64,000 nucleotides of DNA from Achromobacter sp. ASV32 (GCF_016428805.1 NZ_JAELTJ010000001.1:62001-126000), one strand, 5' to 3'. Shown: positions 11,391 through 20,145, counted from the first letter of the stretch. Notes: generated by a model from the sequence alone, not told the origin. Program-made: numbers and translations.

Positions 11391-12017
11391 ATGTCCGACC
11401 CCTACGCTGACGACATCATCGCGATATACCAGGAACACGCCGCCGCGTTCGAGGCGCAGCGCAACGCGCACCGCTTGATCGAGGCCGACTGGCTGGCGGC
11501 ATTCCGTGACTTGCTGCCAGCGGCCGCGCCGCGGGTGCTGGACATCGGCTGCGGCACCGGGATGCCCATCGCCCGGCATCTGATCGCGCAGGGTTGCCTC
11601 GTCACCGGGATCGACACGTCCGAGCCTCTGCTCGCGTCGGCCCGGGCGGCGTTTCCCGACCAGCGCTGGATCGCCGCCGACATGCGGCGGTTTTCCTGTC
11701 CGGACAGGTTCCATGGCCTGATCGCCTGGCACAGCTTCTTCCATCTGCGCCCCGATGACCAGCGGCCGATGTTCGACCGGTTTCGGCGCTGGGCCGAACC
11801 CGGCGCGGCCTTGATGTTCACCAGCGGCCCGTCGCATGGGCATGCCATCGGCCAGTTTGAGGGCAGGCCGCTTTATCATGGCAGCCTGGACAAGGACGAG
11901 TATTGCCAGTTGCTGGCCGCTAACGGCTTCGAGGTCGTGCGGCACGTCCAGAACGACGTCGCCTGCGGCGGAGCCACGGTGTGGCTGGCGCGGCGGCCTG
12001 CGCTGCTTGATCTGTGA
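11391..12017 (+). CDS. Class I SAM-dependent methyltransferase
   Basis: This 208-aa protein has the SAM-binding glycine loop VLDIGCGTGMPIARHL (motif I, about residues 49-64), an acidic residue closing strand 2 in VTGIDTSEPLL, and motif II-like IAADMRRF. Substrate is not predictable from sequence. A conserved WHSFFHLRPDDQRPMF segment follows motif III, as in small-molecule methyltransferases of the UbiE/Tam superfamily. A GAGG ribosome site is 7-10 bases upstream of the ATG. It sits between two orphan genes on the same strand, with only 21 bases to the next. Confidence 0.8.
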   Translation: MSDPYADDIIAIYQEHAAAFEAQRNAHRLIEADWLAAFRDLLPAAAPRVLDIGCGTGMPIARHLIAQGCLVTGIDTSEPLLASARAAFPDQRWIAADMRRFSCPDRFHGLIAWHSFFHLRPDDQRPMFDRFRRWAEPGAALMFTSGPSHGHAIGQFEGRPLYHGSLDKDEYCQLLAANGFEVVRHVQNDVACGGATVWLARRPALLDL

Positions 12018-12038
12018 ACCACGGACACATCAGATAGC

Positions 12039-12482
12039 ATGTTCCTTGCGGCCGAGGCTTTCTTGGATTTCCCGCCCGAGCGCCAACGCGGTGTTCATCT
12101 GCATTTGTTGAAGCACGCGCTTGCGGTCTGGGAGTCCCACTATTCTCTGGACGCGCAACCGACCTATGTCGAGTCGGTGGCCGGGTCTTGCCAGCAAGCA
12201 GATACCGGATTGCCCCGCGAAGCGCTGGCGGCGGTCAGAGACCGTCGCGACACGGCAGGCGTGGAGAGCCGGTATCTTGAGCCCATCATTGCGTTGCGCG
12301 ATGAGGACTGGGTGCTGCCGCATGCCGCGGCGTCTGCCTACTATGCGATCTACAACGGATTTCGCCTGCACGTGCTTGGCCAGGACATCGATGCCTGGCT
12401 GATCGTCAATCAGGCGCTGTCCTCGTTGGATCCCGGCCAGGGTGTCGCCGTCTTGCAGGACGCGGTGGACGATAGCGGCTGA
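12039..12482 (+). CDS. Hypothetical protein
   Basis: No family was recognised for this 147-aa protein. It is soluble, mixed acidic, with a helical-looking C-terminal half around LPHAAASAYYAIYNGF and a conserved-looking IDAWLIVNQALSSLDPG segment. No signal peptide or membrane segment is visible. The start is uncertain: the ATG at 12039 has only a weak purine tract upstream. It follows the methyltransferase gene by 21 bases and could be co-transcribed with it. Coding character is plausible from the lack of stops and normal composition, but not proven. Confidence 0.45.
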   Translation: MFLAAEAFLDFPPERQRGVHLHLLKHALAVWESHYSLDAQPTYVESVAGSCQQADTGLPREALAAVRDRRDTAGVESRYLEPIIALRDEDWVLPHAAASAYYAIYNGFRLHVLGQDIDAWLIVNQALSSLDPGQGVAVLQDAVDDSG

Positions 12483-12490
12483 CGGGCCAG

Positions 12491-12524
12491 AAAAAGACGC
12501 GCTGCCTTTTCCCGGGCAGCGCGC
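12491..12524 (-). terminator. Terminator of the porin gene
   Basis: Read on the minus strand, a 9-bp perfect stem (CGCGCTGCC / GGCAGCGCG) with an 8-nt loop is followed by TCTTTTTC. It lies about 85 bases past the porin stop. Confidence 0.8.
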
Positions 12525-12608
12525 GCCGAACCACCATTCCTCCCTTCGCGGAGTATGGCGTCGTCAACGGGGGGTCTACAGACAGCTTGTTATGACCTCA
12601 ATGCCGCA

Positions 12609-13763
12609 TCAGAAGCGATGGCGGATGCCCAGGTTCACCTCGGTCGCCTTGGCGTTGTCCAGGAACGCCCAGTTCGTCGTATAGGAAGCGACGGCATACA
12701 GGTCCGTGCGCTTGGACAGGTTGTAGTTGTAGCCCAGACTATACGTATTGCTGGCCGAATCCCCGCCGGTGAGCTGTTTGCTGTTCGCGTCCGCCCGTTG
12801 CCAGGAGGCGAACGCGCCGCCGGATTTGCCGACCGGCGCGGCGAGCGCCAGCAGGTACGAATTGGACCGGAATCCCTTGGCGAAGGCATAGGAGGGCGTG
12901 CCGGTGAAGGCGCCGATGCTGCCGCCGTTGGGCAGGCTCTTGCCCGCGAACCAGCCGTCGGTGATGCGGTTGTAGGCCAGTGCCACCTTGAAGACCTCGA
13001 AGTCGTACGAGCCGCCGACGATGTACGAGCGGGGCGTGGCGTCGACCTGGCCCTGGGGCAGCTTATTGGACGCATTGAGTTGATCGTAGGTGGCAAAGCC
13101 CATCAACGGGCCGTTGTCGTAGCGCACGCCGGCGGTGATGGCGCGGGTGTTGTCGGCCGTGGCGAAGCCCGTTTGCGCGGTACGGCGGTCGTCGGCGTTG
13201 AAGGCGTAGCCGACGGCGGCTTTCAAGCCGCCCAGCGACGGGGTTTCATAGACGACCAGGTTGTCGTAGCGCACGTAGTACGCCGAGCTGAAGCCCAGGC
13301 CGGCGCCGGTGCTGAGCTGATTGAAGCCGCCGCCGAAGGACGAGCCGAACATGCCCGAGAAGTACCGCGCGGCGATGTTGTATTGGCGGCCCAGGCGGAT
13401 CTCGCCCCAATCGGCGCTGCCCAGGCCCACGGTGGCTTCGCGGCCGAACAGGCGGTTGCTCTGCAGCGAGCTGCCGTTGCGGCTGTCGAAGCCGGACTCC
13501 AGCTGGAACACGGCGTACAGGCCGTCGCCCAGGTCTTCCTTGCCGCGCAGGCCCCAGCGCGAGCCGGCGGTGGTGCCGGTGGTCGAACCGATGCGGCTGT
13601 TGTCGATGCGGGTGCTGCGGCCCGTGGCCGGGTCGGTGTAGCGGCCATCGACGTTGGCGTAGCCGATGCCGGTGTCGATCAGGCCGTACAGGGTGACGGA
13701 CGATTGCGCGGATGCCACGCCGGACAGGGCGGTGGCGGCCGCGGCGAATAATATTTTTTTCAT
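12609..13763 (-). CDS. Gram-negative trimeric porin (OmpC/Porin_4 type)
   Basis: This 384-aa outer-membrane diffusion channel has a signal peptide MKKILFAAAATALSGVASA followed by QSSVTLYGLIDTGIGY, the standard first strand of betaproteobacterial porins. Alternating aromatic/polar strands run throughout, the eyelet-region sequence FGREATVGLGSADWGEIRLGR is present, and the protein ends in GIRHRF with the C-terminal Phe required by the BAM assembly machinery. Start at 13763 chosen for the signal peptide. It is divergent from the DUF2165 gene and has its own terminator. Substrate preference unknown. Confidence 0.93.
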   Translation of the reverse strand: MKKILFAAAATALSGVASAQSSVTLYGLIDTGIGYANVDGRYTDPATGRSTRIDNSRIGSTTGTTAGSRWGLRGKEDLGDGLYAVFQLESGFDSRNGSSLQSNRLFGREATVGLGSADWGEIRLGRQYNIAARYFSGMFGSSFGGGFNQLSTGAGLGFSSAYYVRYDNLVVYETPSLGGLKAAVGYAFNADDRRTAQTGFATADNTRAITAGVRYDNGPLMGFATYDQLNASNKLPQGQVDATPRSYIVGGSYDFEVFKVALAYNRITDGWFAGKSLPNGGSIGAFTGTPSYAFAKGFRSNSYLLALAAPVGKSGGAFASWQRADANSKQLTGGDSASNTYSLGYNYNLSKRTDLYAVASYTTNWAFLDNAKATEVNLGIRHRF

Positions 13764-14106
13764 GAAAGACTCCGGATGCGGGAACGGTGCGGATATCGGA
13801 TGCGCCGCGCGGGCGGATGCGTGATCGGCCTGCCGCGTGGCGAATGAAAGTCTGAACGGCGCCGCTCGACAATTCGCGGACATTGACATGACAATTCCGA
13901 TCGCGCCGCTGTCTGGAAGGCGTCATGGTTTGCTGTTATGGCCGATCGGCCATGGCGATGTCCGCCGTTGCGACTTTCGGAAATATCCAATGGCGCGCTT
14001 CAAAAGCCCGGATCTAGACTCGCTCAATGGATCGGTGTGGTTTCTGCCGACACTTTCCGGCTACGGCGTGATGCGCCGACAGAGCCATCTCTTCAGGGGC
14101 GCAAGA
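13764..14106. other. Divergent porin/DUF2165 intergenic region with palindrome
   Basis: These 343 bases separate two divergent genes. They contain a perfect 16-base palindrome, ATGGCCGATCGGCCAT, at 13938-13953, a possible operator. A purine-rich TTTTTT/ribosome region adjoins the porin start. Frames open here on both strands are short extensions of the flanking genes without recognisable domains. Confidence 0.4.
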
Positions 14107-14610
14107 ATGATCACGAGAATTTCACAGATCCTGCTGGTTCTGTGCATGGGTGTGCACGCGGCGTTGGTGGCCTTCGGCAATATCACCGACCACGGCGCAA
14201 ACTACCCGTTCGTTCAGCACGTCATGATGATGGATACCATTTTCCCTGGCTCGGGCATTCACTATCGGTCCATCGAGGCTCCCCTGGCTCACAGCGCGGC
14301 CTTTGTCCTCATCATCCTGGCCGAAGCCGCGACGGCCGTGCTGTGCCTGGCGGGGGGCCGCCAGATGCTGCGGGCCCGGCGCAAGACAGATCAGGAGTTC
14401 CGCGCCGCCAAGACTCGGGCCATCCAGGGCTTGACCCTTGGCTTCCTGACCTGGCAGTTCATGTTCGCCACGTTGGGGGGAGAATGGTTCGGGATGTGGA
14501 TGTCCCACACCTGGAATGGGTTGGATGCCGCGTTCCGGATTGCCATGACGATGTTGGGCGTGCTGATCTTCACCGTTCTGCCGGCATCGGCATCCGCCGT
14601 CGAGCGGTAA
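14107..14610 (+). CDS. DUF2165 family small integral membrane protein
   Basis: This 167-aa inner-membrane protein has about four hydrophobic segments: residues 5-24 (ISQILLVLCMGVHAALVAFG), about 60-82 (HSAAFVLIILAEAATAVLCL), about 105-125 (GLTLGFLTWQFMFATLGG), and a C-terminal one. The NITDHGANYPFVQHVMMMD and GGEWFGMWMS signatures are those of DUF2165, predicted small membrane proteins of unknown role. The start at 14107 was chosen because upstream in-frame sequence lacks similarity. The stop is 17 bases from that of the next, convergent gene. Confidence 0.75.
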   Translation: MITRISQILLVLCMGVHAALVAFGNITDHGANYPFVQHVMMMDTIFPGSGIHYRSIEAPLAHSAAFVLIILAEAATAVLCLAGGRQMLRARRKTDQEFRAAKTRAIQGLTLGFLTWQFMFATLGGEWFGMWMSHTWNGLDAAFRIAMTMLGVLIFTVLPASASAVER

Positions 14611-14627
14611 CGCCAAACGTTCAGGCC

Positions 14628-15095
14628 CTAGCGTGCCGATCCCTCGCGGCCGGAGCGTTCGGCCGCGCGTTTCCTGGCGGCGGCGCGAGGGCCGTCGCGC
14701 ATCGCGACGTAATTCTGATAGCGGGTGAAATCCCGCGTGGCCAGTGCGAGATACAGGCCCGTGGCCAGCATGATCAGGATGTACACCAGGGCTTTGATCC
14801 AGCGGGTGGCGCCGTATTCGAGCAAGGGGATCACCTGGTAAAGGTTCATCCCGCCGATGCCGAGCATCAAGGCGGTCAGCAGCCACCGGGGCCATTCGCT
14901 GCCGCGGTACAGCCACGCCAGCAGCAGCACCGGCACCAGCAGTTTTTGCAGCGCCGGGAGCTGGCCCTGCAACAAGGGGATGAGCTCATAGCTGCACGCA
15001 GCCAGCGTGCCTGCCAGCGCGATGTACCAGAACCGCTGGCTGGTGGCGGATTGGCGCTTGGGCGTGGGTTTTCCTTCGCTATTCTTTTGAAGCAT
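14628..15095 (-). CDS. Hypothetical membrane protein, four predicted helices
   Basis: This 155-aa protein has a charged N-terminal tail (MLQKNSEGKPTPKRQ), four hydrophobic segments between about residues 22 and 120, and a basic C-terminus rich in Arg and Ala. No family was recognised. Positive charges at both ends suggest both termini are cytoplasmic. It converges with the DUF2165 gene and diverges from the DUF2971 gene. The ATG at 15095 has a GGAGACCCC ribosome site. Confidence 0.6.
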   Translation of the reverse strand: MLQKNSEGKPTPKRQSATSQRFWYIALAGTLAACSYELIPLLQGQLPALQKLLVPVLLLAWLYRGSEWPRWLLTALMLGIGGMNLYQVIPLLEYGATRWIKALVYILIMLATGLYLALATRDFTRYQNYVAMRDGPRAAARKRAAERSGREGSAR

Positions 15096-15175
15096 GGGGT
15101 CTCCTTGGCGAATCGGCCAGTGTAACGTCGTGCCGGGGTAGACTGACGCCTGGGTTTTTTCACCGGAGCGCCGCC

Positions 15176-15811
15176 TTGGCTACCTCGTTGCGCCGATATA
15201 CCGAGCTTCCCTATCTGATCGACTATCTGCAGTCCGGAGAACTGGCGCTGCTCAACCCGAAGGCATGGGACGATCGCAACGATTCGTTCTACATCGAAGA
15301 ATACGCGCGCGCCAAGCGCCTGCTGGGCATCTACGCGCTGTGCATGGCCGAGGCAACCGAGACCTACCATCATTGGCGGGTGTTCTCGCATGGCAGCGGC
15401 CGTGTGTGCATCGAGTTCGACAAGGAAAAACTGGTGGCCGAAGTGGCCGGTGTGCCCGACTTGCGCGCCGAGACAGTGCAGTACCGCACCATCAAATCGC
15501 TGCGCGAGCAGCCGCCGGCCGAAGCCGACCTGCCTTTCCTCAAGCGCCATGCCTTTCGCGATGAAAAGGAATTCCGCTTGTTCGTGTGCCGCAAGACGCG
15601 CGAGGCACCGGTGTTTCGCATCCCCGTGGCGCCGACGGCGATCAAGCGCGTCACGCTCAGCCCCTGGCTGCCGGCCACGGTGTGCGATCAGGTCAAGAAG
15701 GTGCTCAAGTCCATCAAGGGCTGCGAGAAGCTGCGGGTGTTCCGGTCCACCCTGGTGGACAACGAAGACTGGAAGAAATTCGCCAGCGCGGGCCGCAAGG
15801 AGCCGGCATGA
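15176..15811 (+). CDS. DUF2971 family protein
   Basis: This 211-aa soluble protein begins LRRYTELPYLIDYLQSGELALLNPKAWDDRND, the typical opening of DUF2971, whose members start with a short YK/RY segment and a W.D..D block. HHWRVFSHGSGRVCIEF and FRDEKEFRLFV are other conserved blocks. Function unknown. Initiation is at TTG, with CGGAG about 8 bases upstream; no ATG or GTG fits the conserved N-terminus. The stop overlaps the next start (ATGA), so the two products are probably made together. Confidence 0.7.
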   Translation: MATSLRRYTELPYLIDYLQSGELALLNPKAWDDRNDSFYIEEYARAKRLLGIYALCMAEATETYHHWRVFSHGSGRVCIEFDKEKLVAEVAGVPDLRAETVQYRTIKSLREQPPAEADLPFLKRHAFRDEKEFRLFVCRKTREAPVFRIPVAPTAIKRVTLSPWLPATVCDQVKKVLKSIKGCEKLRVFRSTLVDNEDWKKFASAGRKEPA

Positions 15812-17193
15812 CGGGCAGCCGGCGGGCCGGTGAGGCGATGTCACCCGAAGAGGTCGTGCAGGCCTTCGAGCAGCGGGGCTGGAAGAACAACGACCCCATG
15901 GGCCAGGTACTGCGGCTGCGTCAGGACGATCCCCACGCCCTGGGCGAGCTGGTGCTGCGGTTCCTGGACCGGGGGCTGGAACACGCGACCTTCATCGACG
16001 CCGCGCTGGACCTGATGGACGACGCCACGCATGCCGACGTGCTGCGCCAGGCGTGGCAGCGGTCGCGCCAGGGCAAAACGGGCGCGGGCCTGTCCGAAGT
16101 GCTGGATTGCGCGGCGATGCAATGGCCCGAGGTGTTCGCCGATGATTGGGATCACCTGCTGAGGGCCGCGCATCAGGGCCAGGGCGGACCGCGCTTTGGC
16201 GTGGATTTCGCCTGGCGCGCGCTGGACGCCGAGACGGCGCGCACCTGGCTGGCGCAGGTCGGGCCAGAGGCGGAAGAGGGCTCGTTGGAACATTTGCGCG
16301 CCCGCGCCGTGCTGTATTCGCGTCATCCGGCGCTGGTGCTGGAGGTCTGGCGGCGCGTGTTCGCGCCGCAGGATGAGGTCAACGGCATCTATTGGCTGAT
16401 GGCGGTGGGTTATGCCGATGGCCGCGGGCAGGCACGGGCGCTGCATGGCGAGCAGCCGCTGCACATGCGTTTCAGTGCCGCGCAGCGCAAGCGGATGCTG
16501 GCCTCGCAGCCGGCGTGGCGACGCGATCTCCAGGGCCTGCATCCGACCTGGGGTGCTTTGACCGCGGCCCAACCCGCCGCAGCGGCGGCATTGGCCGGCC
16601 GGCACGAAAGCGAGGCCGACGCCCCGGCGGTCTGCGCGGGCCGCATGGGCGGCGCCTTGACCGCCACTTGCGGGCTGTGCCACGGGCCGCTGCACCGCTT
16701 GCTGGCCCTGCCACAACCGGGGCTTGCCGGCATTGATTGCGCGACCCCCCTGGAATTGGCGACGTGCCTGTCGTGTCAAGGCTGGGAAGCGGATGCCGAC
16801 GTGCTGTTCTTTCAGCACGACGACCAGGGCGCGCCACGGGCGCATCCGTCGCAGCGGCGAGCGGACGCGTTGACCCCCGGGTTTCCCACGGGGCCACTCC
16901 TGCAAGCCGACGTGTCGTTGTTCCTGGCGCCCAAGCGCTGGGCCTGGCAGGACTGGGGCGATTCCAACGGTCGCCAGAACCTGAACCGCGTGGGTGGCCC
17001 GCCCAGTTGGGTGCAGCAGGGCGAGTACCCGTCGTGCCCCGATTGCGGCGTGCGCATGGCGTTTGCGATGCAACTCGATTCCGACCTGCCGCAGGAAGAC
17101 GGCGGTGAATGGTCGTGGGGCAGCGGCGGCTGCAACTACACCTTCTGGTGCGCGGATTGCCGCGTCAGCGGGCATCTTTGGCAGTGCACCTGA
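15808..17193 (+). CDS. Large zinc-ribbon protein with DUF1963-like C-terminus
   Basis: This 461-aa product has a helical N-terminal half (about residues 10-280, HEAT/TPR-like in appearance, not assigned) and a Cys-rich C-terminal part with CGLCHGPLH, CLSCQGW, YPSCPDCGVRMAFAMQ and FWCADC, which look like two zinc knuckles. The block RVGGPPSWVQQGEYPSCPDCG shares the GGxPxW...PxCxxCGxxMxF core with the 10631-11332 product. It starts in an ATGA overlap with the DUF2971 gene; an alternative start is Met at 15838. Function unknown; the pair may act as one system. Confidence 0.6.
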   Translation: MTGSRRAGEAMSPEEVVQAFEQRGWKNNDPMGQVLRLRQDDPHALGELVLRFLDRGLEHATFIDAALDLMDDATHADVLRQAWQRSRQGKTGAGLSEVLDCAAMQWPEVFADDWDHLLRAAHQGQGGPRFGVDFAWRALDAETARTWLAQVGPEAEEGSLEHLRARAVLYSRHPALVLEVWRRVFAPQDEVNGIYWLMAVGYADGRGQARALHGEQPLHMRFSAAQRKRMLASQPAWRRDLQGLHPTWGALTAAQPAAAAALAGRHESEADAPAVCAGRMGGALTATCGLCHGPLHRLLALPQPGLAGIDCATPLELATCLSCQGWEADADVLFFQHDDQGAPRAHPSQRRADALTPGFPTGPLLQADVSLFLAPKRWAWQDWGDSNGRQNLNRVGGPPSWVQQGEYPSCPDCGVRMAFAMQLDSDLPQEDGGEWSWGSGGCNYTFWCADCRVSGHLWQCT

Positions 17194-17244
17194 GACGGCG
17201 CGGGCGGCCCGGCCCGCACGCAGCCGCCGCAGCCCACGTCTCTG

Positions 17245-18180
17245 TCAGCCCGGACTGCGCAGCGCGGCCCGGACCAGCGAGTGATGCAAGCCGGTCCCGG
17301 CCATGACGCCCGACGCGCTGGCGAGCGTGGCATTGGCCATGGGTAATGTGGCATCGCCCGCCGCGAACACGCCCGGCACGGTGGTCTGCTTGAAATCGTC
17401 GACCCGCAGGTAAGGCCCCAACGGCCCTTCGTCGAATGCGCAGCCCAACTGCGCGGCCAACGGGCTGGCCATGTGGACGCGCGCGGCCACAAAGATCGCG
17501 TTGATCAGCAGGCGGCGGCCGTCGGCCAATTGCACCGCGTCGATCTGGGGCGCCTGGCCCAGCAGGCCCGTCACGGGCGTGCGTTCGATGCGCACGCCGC
17601 GAGCGGTCAACAGCGCGGCCTGTTCCGCGTCCGGTTCGAATTCCCCTTGCGTGAAATACGTCGTAGGACCCCAGTCGGGCAGCAGCGCCGCCTGGTGCGC
17701 GGACAACGGGTGCGCCGCCAGCACGCCCAGCGGACGGTCCGCCACTTCGTAGCCGTGGCAATAGGGGCAATGCAGCACGGTCTGCCCCCAGCGTTCCTGC
17801 AGGCCGGGCAGGGCGGGTAGCTCGTCGCGCATGCCGGTGGCCAGGATCAGGCGGGCGCCATGCAGGACGTTGCCATCTTCCATCGTGACCAGGAACCGCC
17901 CTGCCGATTCCTCGGCGAGCGTGGCGGTGCCGTCGATGAATTCCACCGTGGGGTAGGCCGCCAGTTGCTGGCGGCCGAGACGCACGATCTCGGTCGGGGA
18001 TTTGCCGTCCAGCCCCAGAAAACCGTGCGAATGGGCGGCATAGCGGTTGCGCGGCTGACCGGCATCCACCAGCGCGATGCGGCGGCGGGCGCGGGCCAGC
18101 TGCATGGCGGCGGACAGGCCGGCGAAGCTGCCGCCGACAACGATCGCGTCATAGCGCGGGGGACGGATATCCAGTTGCAT
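17245..18180 (-). CDS. Thioredoxin-reductase-like FAD oxidoreductase
   Basis: This 311-aa flavoprotein has the N-terminal FAD motif VVGGSFAGLSAAMQL (about residues 15-29), the redox motif CPYCHGYE (about 138-145) at the position of the TrxR CxxC, and the C-terminal FAD-binding block GVFAAGDA. The usual NADPH-binding GxGxxA motif after the CxxC is replaced by LGVLAAHPLSAHQA, as in the CPYCHGYE subgroup whose electron donor differs or is unknown. It diverges from an Rrf2 regulator across a dyad-containing spacer, so it is probably that regulator's target. Confidence 0.82.
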   Translation of the reverse strand: MQLDIRPPRYDAIVVGGSFAGLSAAMQLARARRRIALVDAGQPRNRYAAHSHGFLGLDGKSPTEIVRLGRQQLAAYPTVEFIDGTATLAEESAGRFLVTMEDGNVLHGARLILATGMRDELPALPGLQERWGQTVLHCPYCHGYEVADRPLGVLAAHPLSAHQAALLPDWGPTTYFTQGEFEPDAEQAALLTARGVRIERTPVTGLLGQAPQIDAVQLADGRRLLINAIFVAARVHMASPLAAQLGCAFDEGPLGPYLRVDDFKQTTVPGVFAAGDATLPMANATLASASGVMAGTGLHHSLVRAALRSPG

Positions 18181-18196
18181 GACTTTCTCGATACTT

Positions 18197-18242
18197 TAAA
18201 AGTTGCATGATAAAGCCGCCGAGCCTTTTCACGCAACTTATA
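18197..18242. promoter_or_regulatory. Divergent dyad between oxidoreductase and Rrf2 genes
   Basis: Near-perfect inverted repeats TAAAAGTTGC (18197-18206) and GCAACTTATA (18233-18242) match at 9 of 10 positions with a 26-base spacer. A TATAAT-like hexamer overlaps the right arm (18239-18244). This is a likely operator for the adjacent Rrf2 protein. Confidence 0.5.
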
Positions 18243-18276
18243 ATGTTTCAATCGATAAATCTGGAACCCCCCTCCG

Positions 18277-18762
18277 ATGCGTAGCGACAACCGCCTGTCA
18301 CGCATGCTGCACGTGCTGATCCACATGGCCGAGCACGACGCGCCGCTGACCTCCGAGAGCATCGGCAAGATGCTCAATACCAATCCCGTGGTGGTGCGGC
18401 GCATGATGTCCGGCCTGCGCGAATGCGGCTATGTGCAGTCCGAAAAGGGCCACGGCGGCGGCTGGGTGCTGACGCGCAAGCTGTCCGAGCTGACGCTGCT
18501 GGACGTTTACCAGGCGCTGGGCGAGCCGCCGATCTTTGCGTTGGGCCTGGCCGACAGCGAACCCAAGTGCCTGGTCGAGCAGGCGGTCAATGCCGGGCTG
18601 GACGGCGCGCTGTCCGAGTCGCGCCGGCTATTGCTGGCGCGCTTTTCGACCATCCGCATCGACCAGCTGGCGCGGGACTTCCAGGAACGCCTGAAGCAGC
18701 ATCCCGAGTACCGGGGGCTGCTCCCGGGCCAGCACCCCGACCACGATCCGCACTGCGGTTAA
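18277..18762 (+). CDS. Rrf2 family transcriptional regulator
   Basis: This 161-aa winged-helix regulator opens [28 protein letters not shown] with recognition helix [18 protein letters not shown] and wing [13 protein letters not shown]. It lacks the three clustered cysteines that hold an Fe-S cluster in IscR/NsrR (only C50-region, C92-region and a terminal Cys are visible), so it resembles the cluster-free YwnA/CymR-like branch. The C-terminal tail is His/Asp-rich (HPDHDPHCG). It is divergent from the flavoprotein gene and probably controls it, possibly in response to redox or electrophile stress; this is inferred. Confidence 0.82.
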   Translation: MRSDNRLSRMLHVLIHMAEHDAPLTSESIGKMLNTNPVVVRRMMSGLRECGYVQSEKGHGGGWVLTRKLSELTLLDVYQALGEPPIFALGLADSEPKCLVEQAVNAGLDGALSESRRLLLARFSTIRIDQLARDFQERLKQHPEYRGLLPGQHPDHDPHCG

Positions 18763-18920
18763 AGACGGCCGAGCAGGCCGCTTGCGAGCCTGGCCGGCGT
18801 CCTGGCCGGTGTATTCTCGCAATCGTGCCGCGCCTGCATCCCAGGCGTTCGGCCCGCGCAAGAAAACACGGGCGGCGCCCACCCGCGCCAGCCTGGAACT
18901 GCCCGCACAGGAGACCGAAC

Positions 18921-20048
18921 ATGCTTTTGACCGAAGAACAGCTCAGCGTCCAGGACATGGCGCGCCGTTTCGCCCAGGAACGCCTGGCGCCCAATTCCGA
19001 ACGCTGGGACCGCGAGCACCACTATCCGGCCGACGCGATCGCCGAGATGGCCCAACTGGGCTTTTTCGGCATGCTGGTGCCCGAGGAATGGGACGGCAAC
19101 GCCAGCGGCTATCTGGCGTACGCGGTGGCGCTGGAGGAAATCGCGGCCGGCAACGGCGCCTGCTCCACCATCATGAGCGTGCACAATTCGGTGGCCTGCA
19201 TGCCCATCCTGAAGTACGGCACCGATGCCCAGAAAGAACAGTTCCTGCGGCCGCTGGCCACGGGCCAGCATATCGGCGGCTTCGCGCTGACCGAGCCGCA
19301 GGCTGGGTCGGACGCCAGCAGCCTGCGCACCCGCGCGGTGCGCGACGGCGACCACTACGTGATCAACGGCGCCAAGCAATTCATCACCTCGGGCCGCACC
19401 GGGCAGACGGTGATCGTGTTCGCCGTGACCGACCCGCAGGCCGGCAAGCGCGGTATTTCCGCGTTCATCGTGCCGACCGACACGCCGGGCTACCAGGTGG
19501 TCCGTGTGGAGGACAAGCTGGGCCAGCATCTGTCGGATACCTGCCAGATCGCCTTTGAAGACATGCGTATTCCGGCGGCGTGGCGCCTGGGCGAAGAGGG
19601 CGAGGGCTACAGGATCGCCCTGTCCAACCTGGAAGGCGGGCGCATCGGCATCGCGTCGCAATCAGTGGGCATGGCCCGCGCGGCGTTTGAATGCGCGCGC
19701 GACTATGCGCGCGATCGTCAGGCGTTCGGCAAACCCATCATGGAACACCAGGCCGTGTCGTTCCGGCTGGCCGACATGGCCACGCAGATTCACGCGGCGC
19801 GCCAGATGGTGCTGCACGCCGCGGCGCTGCGCGAGGCCGGCAGGCCGGCGCTGACCGAGGCGTCGATGGCCAAGTTGTTCGCCTCGGAAATGGCCGAACG
19901 CGTCTGCTCGGCGGCGATTCAGACGCTGGGCGGCTACGGCTACCTGGCCGACTTTCCGGTGGAGCGCATTTACCGCGATGTGCGGGTGTGCCAGATCTAT
20001 GAAGGCACCAGCGATATCCAGCGGCTGGTGATTGCGCGGGCCTTGTAA
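18921..20048 (+). CDS. Acyl-CoA dehydrogenase
   Basis: This 375-aa flavoenzyme catalyses alpha,beta-dehydrogenation of an acyl-CoA with transfer of electrons to ETF. Signature 1 ([17 protein letters not shown], about residues 119-135) and signature 2 ([20 protein letters not shown], near 330-350) are intact. The active-site Glu is in the C-terminal YEGTSDIQ block, the usual position for short- and branched-chain dehydrogenases. Start at 18921 is the first Met giving the normal N-terminus and follows an ACAGGAGA ribosome site. It is monocistronic, with no other beta-oxidation gene adjacent. The exact chain specificity is not assigned. Confidence 0.92.
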   Translation: MLLTEEQLSVQDMARRFAQERLAPNSERWDREHHYPADAIAEMAQLGFFGMLVPEEWDGNASGYLAYAVALEEIAAGNGACSTIMSVHNSVACMPILKYGTDAQKEQFLRPLATGQHIGGFALTEPQAGSDASSLRTRAVRDGDHYVINGAKQFITSGRTGQTVIVFAVTDPQAGKRGISAFIVPTDTPGYQVVRVEDKLGQHLSDTCQIAFEDMRIPAAWRLGEEGEGYRIALSNLEGGRIGIASQSVGMARAAFECARDYARDRQAFGKPIMEHQAVSFRLADMATQIHAARQMVLHAAALREAGRPALTEASMAKLFASEMAERVCSAAIQTLGGYGYLADFPVERIYRDVRVCQIYEGTSDIQRLVIARAL

Positions 20049-20145
20049 GGCAAGGGGCGCCGCCGCGGCCGGCTGCGCCGCAGGCGGCGTTATGACCGCC
20101 TGGCGGGCGCAGTCCGGGCCATGCCGGCGCCGCGGCCCGCCCCAT

